From NCBI GenBank assembly GCA_964022115.1, contig CAXIBC010000003.1, positions 18,186 through 82,185 of the forward strand: 64,000 bases of DNA, read 5' to 3'. Numbering within the stretch: the first letter of the stretch is position 1; the number at the start of each line of letters is the position of its first letter. The notes under the pieces are model-generated. The model searched no databases. It saw only the letters and a list, made by a program, of their open reading frames with translations, and was not told the DNA's origin. This document shows positions 50,805-58,626 of the stretch, piece after piece. The translations under genes and the position numbers were made by a program. Source of the stretch: Oleispira sp964022115. Lineage in GTDB: Bacteria; Pseudomonadota; Gammaproteobacteria; Pseudomonadales; Oceanobacteraceae.

Positions 50805-51758
50805 GTGAATTATTGGCAGCAATTGCTTTTTGTCGGCTCGATCACTTTACCGGTTTTCTCATTAGTATTCATCGGCATGTGGCTAAAGTGGCGCAATAAA
50901 ATAGACGATGCTTTTACTTTGAGTGCTTCGTATATCGTTTTTAATTTGGCGTTACCCGTGCTTATGTTTGGCGCAATTGTCAGAACAGACATATCAGCAG
51001 TGGCTAATATTAAGCTGGTTTCTTTTGCCATAATCGCGGCAATGATCAGCTTTTTTTTATTGTGGGTTGCGGCTCGGCGGTGGGTAGACGAGCAGAGAAA
51101 TCAAGGGGTATTTGTTCAAGCTAGCTTTCGCTCAAACCTAGGCATTTTAGGCTTGGCGTTTTGCATTACCACATTCGGGCAGGCTGGATTGGCGGTTGGG
51201 GCGGTATTATTGGCGGTCGTGACCCCTATTTATAATATTTTATCCATTTATGCGCTGACCCATGCGGCCAATCAAGAGGCCAAGCTTAACTGGCTATTAT
51301 TGTTGAAAGATGTATTGATGAACCCTTTAATCGTGGCGATTTTATTGGCCTTGCCACTGGCTTATTGGCAGCTTGAATTACCCTCAGTATTGATGCGGAC
51401 TATTGATTATCTGGCGGCTATGACCCTGCCGCTGGCCTTGATTTGTATTGGTGCCTCCTTGAGTATAACGTCGTTAAAAGAGACCCAAGTACTTTCATGG
51501 CTAGCCGTATGGATTAAACTCATTATTTTACCCCTTGCTATCGCTGGGGTAGGGTATGCCTTAGGGTTTTCTGGGGTGGAGCTAGGTTGCTTAGTCTTAA
51601 TGTTCGCTAGTCCTACGGCCGCGGCGTCTTTTGTCATGGTACGAGCCATTGGTGGCAATCATAAATTAGCGGCTAATATCATCGCATTAACGACACTGGT
51701 CTCACTATTTACTATAAGTATTTTGATTTACTTACTAAAAGTGTTTGCCTTAATCTAA
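50805..51758 (+). CDS. AEC-family (auxin efflux carrier-like) transporter
   Basis: About 317 residues from the GTG at 50805 (AGAGG eight bases upstream); an earlier TTG at 50742 would add 21 polar residues. Ten membrane helices in two halves. Landmarks: LPVFSLVFIGMWLKW, YIVFNLALPVLMFGAI, FRSNLGILGLAF, the central PLIVAILLALPLAYW, and LALICIGASLSI and FASPTAAASFVMVRAIGG in the second half. Members export carboxylates or other anions (malate, auxin); substrate here unknown. Divergent from the yihI-like gene. Confidence 0.85.
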   Translation: MNYWQQLLFVGSITLPVFSLVFIGMWLKWRNKIDDAFTLSASYIVFNLALPVLMFGAIVRTDISAVANIKLVSFAIIAAMISFFLLWVAARRWVDEQRNQGVFVQASFRSNLGILGLAFCITTFGQAGLAVGAVLLAVVTPIYNILSIYALTHAANQEAKLNWLLLLKDVLMNPLIVAILLALPLAYWQLELPSVLMRTIDYLAAMTLPLALICIGASLSITSLKETQVLSWLAVWIKLIILPLAIAGVGYALGFSGVELGCLVLMFASPTAAASFVMVRAIGGNHKLAANIIALTTLVSLFTISILIYLLKVFALI

Positions 51759-51819
51759 CCGATGGTGAAAAATAAACCCAAGCTTCAAACGAGAACAATA
51801 ATAATGGGTGAATGTTGTA

Positions 51820-52782
51820 ATGGCGCCGACTAAGCGTTTTTTAGTGTACGTCGCATCAAACCAAGCAGGTTTGGATAGTGAACGTTATGAGGTGACACGT
51901 CAATTGGCACGCATGGGAATCTTGTGCTGTGGTTTTCCTTGCCGAGAAGATACCTCGCCTTATGACTGGAATTTATCACGTTCGCAAATTGAGGATGCCG
52001 ATCTTTTTATCATGATAGTAGGGGATGAATATGGCCCTATGGCACCAACGGGAATTAGTTATTTGCATCGTGAAATGGTGCATGCCCAGTCTCTTTCAAA
52101 GCCCGTTTTAGCCTTTGTTAAAAATTCATTACCGAGTCTGCAGCAAACTGAAGATCAAAGGCGCTTAGCCGGATTTCATAAGCTAATTTCAAAAGGTTCA
52201 TTTCGTTTATGGCATTTACGGGAAGAATTAATTTCTCACGTCAAAACAGCTGTGGTTAATGCGTTAAGTAATAAGTCGGGTGGCTGGATGAAGCTCGATT
52301 CTGTGGCTGATACCCCTTCAAAGCCGAGTATAGAGACTTCTGCGGCTAGCCAAGATTCAAAGATTGATAATAAACAGTGGTTATTAAAAAGTAGGCAGTT
52401 AATGCGTCTGCAGTTTTCGGCCAAGGTATATGAAGCAGGTAATAATACCCTCGAAGAAATTTCAGTATCCCAGCGCTGGGACGCCTTGTTTGTCTGTGCT
52501 GGAGCGTTAATGAAAAGCCCCTGCAGTGAAGATAAACTGCGTTTAGGCTTAGAAGGGTTAGTAAAATCTGAAGTTAAACGCCGCCTTTTATTGCAGCACC
52601 CTGGGGCTCATGCGGTTGATGATATCCGTATTAACCGCAGTCAGTTTCAGCAGCTATTAGAGCAATGGTTGGAGTATGACCTAGTTGTTAAGCAAGGGCG
52701 GGGAGGGCGCAGCGCATGGCAATTAACCCCAGAAGGTATTCGTAGAATGGTATCCTTTAGCCAGTCAAGGCAGGTTGTCTAG
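51820..52782 (+). CDS. DUF4062 protein with C-terminal winged helix
   Basis: About 320 residues from the ATG at 51820 (a GTG at 51808 is possible). The N-terminal 140 residues match the DUF4062 domain: FLVYVASNQAGLDSERYEVTRQLARMG, SRSQIEDADLFIMIVGDEYGPMAPTGISYLHREMVHA, KPVLAFV. DUF4062 has a TIR/flavodoxin-like fold and is often found in signalling or defence proteins joined to other domains. After a Ser/Asp-rich linker (about 165-190), the C-terminal part (residues 195-320) ends in what looks like a winged helix: FQQLLEQWLEYDLVV followed by SAWQLTPEGIRRM. No NTPase domain is present. Function unknown. Confidence 0.7.
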   Translation: MAPTKRFLVYVASNQAGLDSERYEVTRQLARMGILCCGFPCREDTSPYDWNLSRSQIEDADLFIMIVGDEYGPMAPTGISYLHREMVHAQSLSKPVLAFVKNSLPSLQQTEDQRRLAGFHKLISKGSFRLWHLREELISHVKTAVVNALSNKSGGWMKLDSVADTPSKPSIETSAASQDSKIDNKQWLLKSRQLMRLQFSAKVYEAGNNTLEEISVSQRWDALFVCAGALMKSPCSEDKLRLGLEGLVKSEVKRRLLLQHPGAHAVDDIRINRSQFQQLLEQWLEYDLVVKQGRGGRSAWQLTPEGIRRMVSFSQSRQVV

Positions 52783-52791
52783 CGAGCCTGC

Positions 52792-53112
52792 TTAAGATAA
52801 TAAGGTTTTCTTTTGTTCCAGCTCATCCCTCATGCTATTGCATACGGTATCGCATAAATTAAAAATGTAGGGGGCTGCAATACTGAAAAATGCCATATTG
52901 CCCTCTTGACGACGACAGACCATTTCTTGACTGCGCAGGCTTGCTAGATGTTTTGAAATGTTGGGTTGAGAGGCGCCGATTCGTTCAACAAGTTGCCCGA
53001 CACTGAGTTCACCTTGTTGCAGTTCGTGCAAAATACGTAGGCGCATAGGATCGGCTAATAATCTAAAACGCTGAGCAATAAGCTCTAGCATCTCTGGGGT
53101 CATGTCGGACAT
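52792..53112 (-). CDS. ArsR/SmtB-family transcriptional regulator
   Basis: 106 residues from the ATG at 53112. It is a winged-helix repressor: LADPMRLRILHELQQGELSVGQLVERIGASQPNISKHLASLRSQEMVCRRQEGNMAFFSI. The recognition helix is ASQPNISKHLASL. The cysteines Cys near 66 and in the C-terminal LCDTVCNSM could sense metal or redox state, but the canonical ELCVCDL metal site of ArsR is absent; it looks closer to sulfur- or redox-sensing members such as BigR/SqrR (inference). It is convergent with the DUF4062 gene and divergent from apbE. Confidence 0.88.
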   Translation of the reverse strand: MSDMTPEMLELIAQRFRLLADPMRLRILHELQQGELSVGQLVERIGASQPNISKHLASLRSQEMVCRRQEGNMAFFSIAAPYIFNLCDTVCNSMRDELEQKKTLLS

Positions 53113-53295
53113 CAAATTGCTCAAATAATCTGGTAAGCCTAATATTAAACCAATTAGGGTTTAATCTATATGCTTTTATAGGAATTTAGTCTGTGTCTTT
53201 ACTAAAAATGACTGAGTAGGGCATGGGTTCAATCATCACAATCCGTTATACTGGCCTCTTTTCATCGTTCATCGAACGTATAAGGTGCTTCTAGT

Positions 53296-54372
53296 TTGTT
53301 TAGTTTGTTGCGCACATCCCCTTTAGTAGGTCGGTTAGTCGGTCTATTCTTCTTATCTTTGCTAATGATCTCAGGTTGTTCGCCTACTCCAGAGATTGTT
53401 ATTGAAAAAATAACTGGCCCAACCATGGGCACCGAATACCATATCAGCTGGGTCAATAAATCATCCGCCCAGTATGATGAAGTAGAGCGAGCAGCGCAGC
53501 GTTTACAGATCCAGCAAGGGGTTGATGAAATATTGAGCGCAATCAATGAGAGTATGTCGACCTATGATCAGCAATCAGAACTTTCTTTATTGAATTCACA
53601 TTTTACCCCCGAGTGGCAAACGGTAACGGGCGACCTGTATCGTGTTTTAAGTATGGCCATGGAAGTGCATGATCAATCAATGGCCGCGTTTGATGTAACC
53701 GTAGGCCCGCTGGTCAATCTTTGGGGGTTTGGCCCAGAAAAACACGTGCAGCAACCCCCTCAGTCAGAGGAAATTCAAGCTAAACTGCAACAGGTAGGGG
53801 CAGGGGTCATTCGCTTGCGCCAGCGAGATGGCCAGTTTCAACTCAAGTTACAGCAGCCCCGCTATATTGATCTTTCTGCCATTGCTAAGGGGTATGCGGT
53901 AGATGTTATTGGTCAATATTTGAGTCGACAAGGGATTGATGATTACCTGGTTGAAGTAGGGGGTGAAATTATAGCCCAGGGTAATAAAGCGCTAGATACC
54001 CCATGGCGTATTGCGGTTGAAGCCCCTAATGACCAAGGACGCAGTGCACAGATGATTATACCGTTATCCAATATGGGGGTTGCAACGTCTGGGGATTATC
54101 GTAATTTCTTTCAATATGAAGGAAATAGATTTTCTCATACCATTGATGGCAGAACGGGGTATCCTGTTAAACATGGTTTAGCGTCCGTATCCGTTTTGCA
54201 TGAATCTGTGGCTATGGCAGATGCTTGGGCAACGGCATTGACGGTATTAGGAGTAAAAGAAGGGTTGGTCATTGCCGAACAGTTAAATCTAGCCGCTTTT
54301 TTTATCCAGCGCACTGATAATGGCTTTGAGCAATATACTAGCAGTCAATTTAAGCAATTAAGAAAGAATTAA
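53296..54372 (+). CDS. apbE: FAD:protein FMN transferase (ApbE)
   Basis: 358 residues from a TTG at 53296 with AAGGTG eight bases upstream; an in-frame stop at 53281 excludes a longer form. It is a lipoprotein (lipobox ISGC, Cys28). ApbE moves FMN from FAD onto threonine of NqrB/NqrC and RnfD/RnfG. Landmarks: GPTMGTEYHISW, FDVTVGPLVNLWGFGP, IDLSAIAKGYAVDVI, YLVEVGGEIIAQG, ATSGDYRNFF, HTIDGRTGYPV and MADAWATALTVLG. It is followed by nqrM, as at the end of nqr operons, but no nqrA-F genes precede it. Confidence 0.93.
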   Translation: MFSLLRTSPLVGRLVGLFFLSLLMISGCSPTPEIVIEKITGPTMGTEYHISWVNKSSAQYDEVERAAQRLQIQQGVDEILSAINESMSTYDQQSELSLLNSHFTPEWQTVTGDLYRVLSMAMEVHDQSMAAFDVTVGPLVNLWGFGPEKHVQQPPQSEEIQAKLQQVGAGVIRLRQRDGQFQLKLQQPRYIDLSAIAKGYAVDVIGQYLSRQGIDDYLVEVGGEIIAQGNKALDTPWRIAVEAPNDQGRSAQMIIPLSNMGVATSGDYRNFFQYEGNRFSHTIDGRTGYPVKHGLASVSVLHESVAMADAWATALTVLGVKEGLVIAEQLNLAAFFIQRTDNGFEQYTSSQFKQLRKN

Positions 54373-54399
54373 ACGAGTAATAGTGAGTATGAGGTTTCT

Positions 54400-54642
54400 A
54401 TGACAACATTATTGATTGTATTTGGCGTAATGGCCTTATTTGTTGTGTTTATGTCAGTAGGGTTATTGCTGGGTGGCAAGCCTATTAGTGGTTCTTGCGG
54501 TGGTATGTCAGCCGTAGGCATGAAAGGCGCTTGCGATGTTTGTGGTGGGGACCTAGAAAAATGCGAGTCGAATAAGGACCCTATCCGACAAGAAGCCGAA
54601 GACTTGTTTTATGATGCGAGCAAACAAATACGTTCTAAATAA
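54400..54642 (+). CDS. nqrM: Na+-NQR maturation protein NqrM
   Basis: 80 residues. One membrane helix (IVFGVMALFVVFMSVGLLLGG) followed by a cysteine cluster: SGSCGGM, GACDVCGGDLEKC. NqrM is needed to insert iron into the membrane [2Fe-2S] site between NqrD and NqrE of the sodium-pumping NADH:quinone reductase; the four cysteines match the family. It follows apbE by 27 bases. Confidence 0.92.
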   Translation: MTTLLIVFGVMALFVVFMSVGLLLGGKPISGSCGGMSAVGMKGACDVCGGDLEKCESNKDPIRQEAEDLFYDASKQIRSK

Positions 54643-54707
54643 CGATTTTTAAATATTCAGTAATCAAAATCACAAGAGTGATTGCAGCCATAAGGGCGGA
54701 ATAAAGG

Positions 54708-56102
54708 ATGGCAGATTTCCATTACGATGTAGTAATTATTGGTACAGGTCCAGCGGGAGAAGGGGCGGCTATGAATGCTGCCAAGAAGGGTAAAAAAGTT
54801 GCGGTGATTGAAAACCGTCATATGGTGGGTGGTAACTGCACACACTTAGGTACTATTCCTTCTAAAGCGCTGAGACACTCGGTTAAGCAGATTATTCAAT
54901 TTAATACCAATCCCATGTTTCGTGATATTGGTGAGCCGCGTTGGTTCTCTTTCCCACAAGTATTACGCAATGCTGAAGAAGTGATTGCTAAGCAAGTGCA
55001 GGTAAGGGCTGAGTTTTACGGCCGCAACCGAGTCAGTCTGTATACTGGGCAAGCGAAATTTGTCGACCCTAATACCATTGATGTATTAAGTTCAACCTCG
55101 ACTAACCATATTCGCTTGCACGCTGAGCAAATTGTCGTAGCGACCGGCTCTAGTCCTTGGCGCCCTAATAATATTGATTTTAATCATGATCGTGTATACG
55201 ACTCTGATAGTATTTTAAGCTTAGAGCATACCCCTCGCACTATGATCATTTATGGCGCCGGTGTTATTGGTTGTGAATACGCCTCTATCTTCTCTGGGCT
55301 CGGGGTGAAGGTCGATTTGATTCACCCAGGTGATCGCTTATTAAACTTCTTAGATGATGAAATCTCCGACGCGCTGAGTTATCACTTGCGTGATAAAGGC
55401 GCATTGATTCGTCATAACGAAGATTTTGATTCGGTCGAAGTGAACGATAAGTACGTGACCCTAAAAATGAAATCGGGTAAGCAGGTGAAAGCCGATGCTT
55501 TCTTGTGGGCTGCGGGTCGCTCGGGTAATACGGCAGGGCTTGGCTTAGAGAATACGGGCCTTACCCCTAACTCTCGAGGGCAGCTCGATGTGGATCAAAG
55601 CTATCGTACTGCGGTTGATCATATCTATGCCATTGGCGATGTGATTGGTTGGCCAGCATTAGCATCTGCAGCCTATGACCAAGGTCGTGCGGCGGCGGCT
55701 GATATTACCGATATGCAAGATTTCCGTTTTGTCAGTGAAGTGCCTACTGGGATCTATACCATTCCAGAGATTAGTTCGGTGGGTAAGAATGAGCGTGAGT
55801 TGACAGAAGCTAAAGTGCCGTATGAAGTAGGGCAAGCCTTCTTCAAGAATATCGCCCGGGCGCAAATCACTCATGAAGGGGTGGGCATGCTGAAAATTCT
55901 TTTCCATCGCGAAACCCTTGAGCTGCTTGGGGTCCATTGTTTTGGTGACCAAGCGGCCGAAATTGTGCATATTGGGCAGGCGATTATGAGTCAAGAAGGG
56001 AAAGGGAATACACTGAAATATTTCGTTAATACGACCTTTAACTACCCAACCATGGCGGAAGCTTACCGCATCGCTGCGTTGAATGGCTTGAATAAGCTTT
56101 AA
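54708..56102 (+). CDS. sthA: Soluble pyridine nucleotide transhydrogenase
   Basis: 464 residues, flavoprotein disulfide-reductase fold. FAD loop VVIIGTGPAGEGAAMNA at 8-24; the region GGNCTHLGTIPSKALR has Cys44 followed by Thr where lipoamide dehydrogenases have the second active cysteine, which is the SthA signature. NAD loop IIYGAGVIGCEYASIFSGLG, second FAD block IYAIGDVIGWP, and the interface HCFGDQAAEIVHIGQAIM are present. It re-oxidises NADPH with NAD+. A hairpin terminator follows. Confidence 0.95.
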   Translation: MADFHYDVVIIGTGPAGEGAAMNAAKKGKKVAVIENRHMVGGNCTHLGTIPSKALRHSVKQIIQFNTNPMFRDIGEPRWFSFPQVLRNAEEVIAKQVQVRAEFYGRNRVSLYTGQAKFVDPNTIDVLSSTSTNHIRLHAEQIVVATGSSPWRPNNIDFNHDRVYDSDSILSLEHTPRTMIIYGAGVIGCEYASIFSGLGVKVDLIHPGDRLLNFLDDEISDALSYHLRDKGALIRHNEDFDSVEVNDKYVTLKMKSGKQVKADAFLWAAGRSGNTAGLGLENTGLTPNSRGQLDVDQSYRTAVDHIYAIGDVIGWPALASAAYDQGRAAAADITDMQDFRFVSEVPTGIYTIPEISSVGKNERELTEAKVPYEVGQAFFKNIARAQITHEGVGMLKILFHRETLELLGVHCFGDQAAEIVHIGQAIMSQEGKGNTLKYFVNTTFNYPTMAEAYRIAALNGLNKL

Positions 56103-56112
56103 TGCGGCATGG

Positions 56113-56145
56113 GTAGAGAGGCTTGGCTGGCTTAAGTCTCTCTAC
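56113..56145. terminator. Hairpin terminator between sthA and tus
   Basis: GTAGAGAGGCTT (56113-56124) pairs with AAGTCTCTCTAC (56134-56145), 12 pairs with one G-T, loop of nine. It lies between the convergent sthA and tus genes; no strong T-run, probably bidirectional. Confidence 0.6.
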
Positions 56146-56163
56146 TCTCAGCCTTAGCGTTAG

Positions 56164-57063
56164 CTATAGATATCGATGCACTCGCAAGCTGGGTAAGAAT
56201 ACCTCATCACAGATTTTAAAATCACAGCGCGCAATGCGCGTTCTTGCTTCGGGTGGTTGATCACCAATCTGGTTAAAACTCGGCAATAATGGGCTGCCTT
56301 CCTCAGGCACCAATAAAGGCAAGGATACGTTCATTGCTTTGCGCACCGTTTCAACATGGCCTTTTTCAGTTAACTGCTTATATACCAGGTTTGCTCTCAC
56401 CACAGGGACTTGAGTCTGTATTTGTGCCAGTATCTCGTGCTCAGGCAGGGTATTGAGCTGTTGCAGTTGCAGCTGAATATGGGGTTTATGCTCGCCCATG
56501 GCCAGCAGCTTTTGTTGGGCGCTGGCAACCGACATCTTTTTAATACTGCGGCCGTTACTGTACCAAGTGAAACCGATTTTTTCTGGGCGCTGGGGCAAAA
56601 TTGGGATGTGGCGGTAAAGCTGTTTTAAATGAATACGGCTCAGACCGGTATAATGCAGCTGCTGGCGTAGATTTTGGTGGCGTTGGTTTAATAAGGCTTT
56701 TTCCCTGAGCCAATAATCTTTATTGGTTTTCTGGATGTTTTGCACCAGCGCCTTAAACCTATCTTTAGCTTGATTGACCGCTTGGGCTTGGCTTATGAGG
56801 GTCTCATTAGCCATGACTAATCCATAGCAGCTGCGTGTTTCACGGCCATCTTGCTGGTCTTGATACCAAATATCTTGGTAGTAGCGGCGTGCTTTTATCA
56901 ACGGCTCTAAGGTCTGTTCATCCTCGCTCAAGGCGACCCAAGCCGCTGGGTTTACTTGCTTCAGCCGTGTGCAAAACTCGGCCAACTTAAGTGTCAGGGC
57001 ATCAAAGGCGGATACCAGGTCGCTGGATTGCACAGTATTAACCGCTTCTTTTTCGTTATTCAT
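56164..57063 (-). CDS. tus: Tus-like DNA replication terminus site-binding protein
   Basis: 299 residues (E. coli Tus is 309). Alignable blocks include the helical LYRHIPILPQRPEKIGFTWYSNGRSIKKM against the E. coli AYRTLTVL...FGWANKHIIKNL region, VPVVRANLVYKQLTEKGHVETVRKA against the [20 protein letters not shown] region that contacts Ter, and the C-terminal LPSLRVHRYL against IPRLHLYV. Tus binds Ter sites and arrests the replication fork from one side. Known chiefly in Enterobacterales and some plasmids. It is encoded after, and overlapping by 4 bases, a TerB-domain gene. No convincing Ter site is seen at its own promoter. Confidence 0.8.
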   Translation of the reverse strand: MNNEKEAVNTVQSSDLVSAFDALTLKLAEFCTRLKQVNPAAWVALSEDEQTLEPLIKARRYYQDIWYQDQQDGRETRSCYGLVMANETLISQAQAVNQAKDRFKALVQNIQKTNKDYWLREKALLNQRHQNLRQQLHYTGLSRIHLKQLYRHIPILPQRPEKIGFTWYSNGRSIKKMSVASAQQKLLAMGEHKPHIQLQLQQLNTLPEHEILAQIQTQVPVVRANLVYKQLTEKGHVETVRKAMNVSLPLLVPEEGSPLLPSFNQIGDQPPEARTRIARCDFKICDEVFLPSLRVHRYL

Positions 57064-57500
57064 TCCTGAGCCGCTTTAATGCGATGTTTAGTTTGGATGA
57101 AATCACTATGGGAAACATACAATAAGTCGGCAATACGACGAATCATGTGCTCTTCATATTTATCCAAATGCTGGTCGCTATAAGCAACTTGCCAAAGTGA
57201 CTCGAGCAAGCGGACTTTTTCTGGGTAGCTGTAGCTTGCATTAATCACTTCAGTAAATTGGAATAAGTCATTTGCTGCAGAGACTTCTTGCTGGGCGTTC
57301 TCTAATAGCTGATCGGCCACGTTAGGGTCAATCAATAAGGTTTCAACAAGAATTTGTTTGATGCTAACGGATTCTTCAAGGCTTATTTCATGATCCGCAT
57401 TCATTATCTCAACCAACAGTGCAGCGGCCGCAAGCTCGGGCTTGCGGGATTCTGTTTGCTGCGCTTGTTGTTGAAAAAAGCCGAGTAATTTTTTTATCAT
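57060..57500 (-). CDS. TerB-domain protein
   Basis: 146 residues, helical. AALLVEIMNADHEISLEESVSIKQIL and LWQVAYSDQHLDKYEEHMIRRIADLL are the paired acidic helix motifs of the TerB/tellurite-resistance-like domain, which binds metal. Such domains are common as stand-alone proteins of unknown function. It overlaps the tus start by 4 bases and lies 14 bases after tal, suggesting a three-gene transcript. The name TerB refers to tellurite resistance and is unrelated to replication Ter sites. Confidence 0.85.
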   Translation of the reverse strand: MIKKLLGFFQQQAQQTESRKPELAAAALLVEIMNADHEISLEESVSIKQILVETLLIDPNVADQLLENAQQEVSAANDLFQFTEVINASYSYPEKVRLLESLWQVAYSDQHLDKYEEHMIRRIADLLYVSHSDFIQTKHRIKAAQE

Positions 57501-57514
57501 TCTAGCTGCTCTTA

Positions 57515-58513
57515 TTAACTGCGCTGATCTATTTGGTCCGCTAGCATGCTTTCTAAGGTCACTTGGTCAGCGGCAAAGCGGCGAATACCATCAGCAAGCT
57601 TATCGTGCGCCATAGGGTCGTTATTCATCAGCCAGCGAAACTTGGCTTCGCTCAGCTTAGCCGGTGGCGCCATGATGCGGGTAGGGGTAAAGAGTTTTTG
57701 TACCAATGGGCTAGTATCGGCTTCAAGTTGCGCTAATAGCTCAGGGCTAATGGTTAAACGGTCACAGCCTGCAAGCTCTTCAATCTCTCCGGTATTACGG
57801 AAGCTTGCCCCCATGACGATGGTTTTAAAACCATGAGACTTGTAGAAGTTGTAAATTTCGGTGACCGAAATAACCCCAGGATCTTCACTTGGGCTATAGT
57901 CTGCTGTACCAGTATTGGCTTTATACCAATCTAAAATGCGACCGACAAAAGGTGATATTAGCGTAGCGCCCGCTTCGGCGCAGGCTTGAGCTTGAGCAAA
58001 ATGAAACAGTAGGGTGAGGTTGCAGTGGATGCCTTGCGCTTCCAGTATTTTAGCCGCTTGTATGCCTTCCCAAGTTGAAGCTATTTTAATTAAAATGCGA
58101 TCAGAATTTACCCCAGCGTCTTGATATAGGCCTATCAATTTATGGGCTTTGGCGACGGTGGCTTGGGTATCAAAGGATAAGCGCGCATCGACTTCGGTAG
58201 AGATAACCCCAGGGATGCTGGTTAAAATCTCGCAGCCGATATTAACGGCTAGCTTATCACCAACGTTTTCAATCCTTGCTTGTTTAAGGGTTGCTTGGTC
58301 GTCTTTTTCATTACCTTCGATTTGCAAAGCCCAATCAATGGCGTCGTCAATAAGGTGCTGATAATTAGGCAACTTAGCGGCTTTTAATATTAAAGAAGGG
58401 TTGGTCGTAGCATCCACCGGCTTGAATTGCTTAATAGCTTCGATGTCGCCGGTATCGGCGACGACTGTGGTGATGGCTTTTAATGCTGCTAATTTATTAT
58501 CTGTGGCTGACAT
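57515..58513 (-). CDS. tal: Transaldolase
   Basis: 332 residues, class I aldolase of the pentose phosphate pathway. VDATTNPSLILKA at 33-45, the Schiff-base Lys143 in ILIKIASTWEG, NLTLLFHFAQAQACAEAGATLISPFVGRILDW, and IVMGASFRNTGEIEELAGCDRLTISPELL. It exchanges three-carbon units between sugar phosphates. Strong AAGGAA ribosome site before the ATG. Confidence 0.96.
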   Translation of the reverse strand: MSATDNKLAALKAITTVVADTGDIEAIKQFKPVDATTNPSLILKAAKLPNYQHLIDDAIDWALQIEGNEKDDQATLKQARIENVGDKLAVNIGCEILTSIPGVISTEVDARLSFDTQATVAKAHKLIGLYQDAGVNSDRILIKIASTWEGIQAAKILEAQGIHCNLTLLFHFAQAQACAEAGATLISPFVGRILDWYKANTGTADYSPSEDPGVISVTEIYNFYKSHGFKTIVMGASFRNTGEIEELAGCDRLTISPELLAQLEADTSPLVQKLFTPTRIMAPPAKLSEAKFRWLMNNDPMAHDKLADGIRRFAADQVTLESMLADQIDQRS

Positions 58514-58626
58514 GGTAATTCCTTAACCCTTGAACGCTTGGTCGTTCTTAATGAACTTATACCGTTAACTAATAATGTCAGCTTCTACTTATTAGTCATA
58601 ACTGTCAAGGGTCTTAAAAGAGTCTA

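Noticed and set aside
51811..51822. ATGTTGTAAT near the start of the DUF4062 gene as a Ter site
   Set aside because: The base matching the critical C of Ter is T, and a 9-base match is expected by chance in this length.
55659..55994. 111-residue open frame opposite sthA
   Set aside because: Antisense shadow of a conserved gene; no coding signal.
54708..56102. SthA with only one active-site cysteine as a defective lipoamide dehydrogenase
   Set aside because: Cys followed by Thr is the normal signature of soluble transhydrogenase.
57060..57500. TerB-domain gene taken as part of the Tus/Ter system by name
   Set aside because: TerB here means the tellurite-resistance-type domain, which shares only a name with replication Ter sites.
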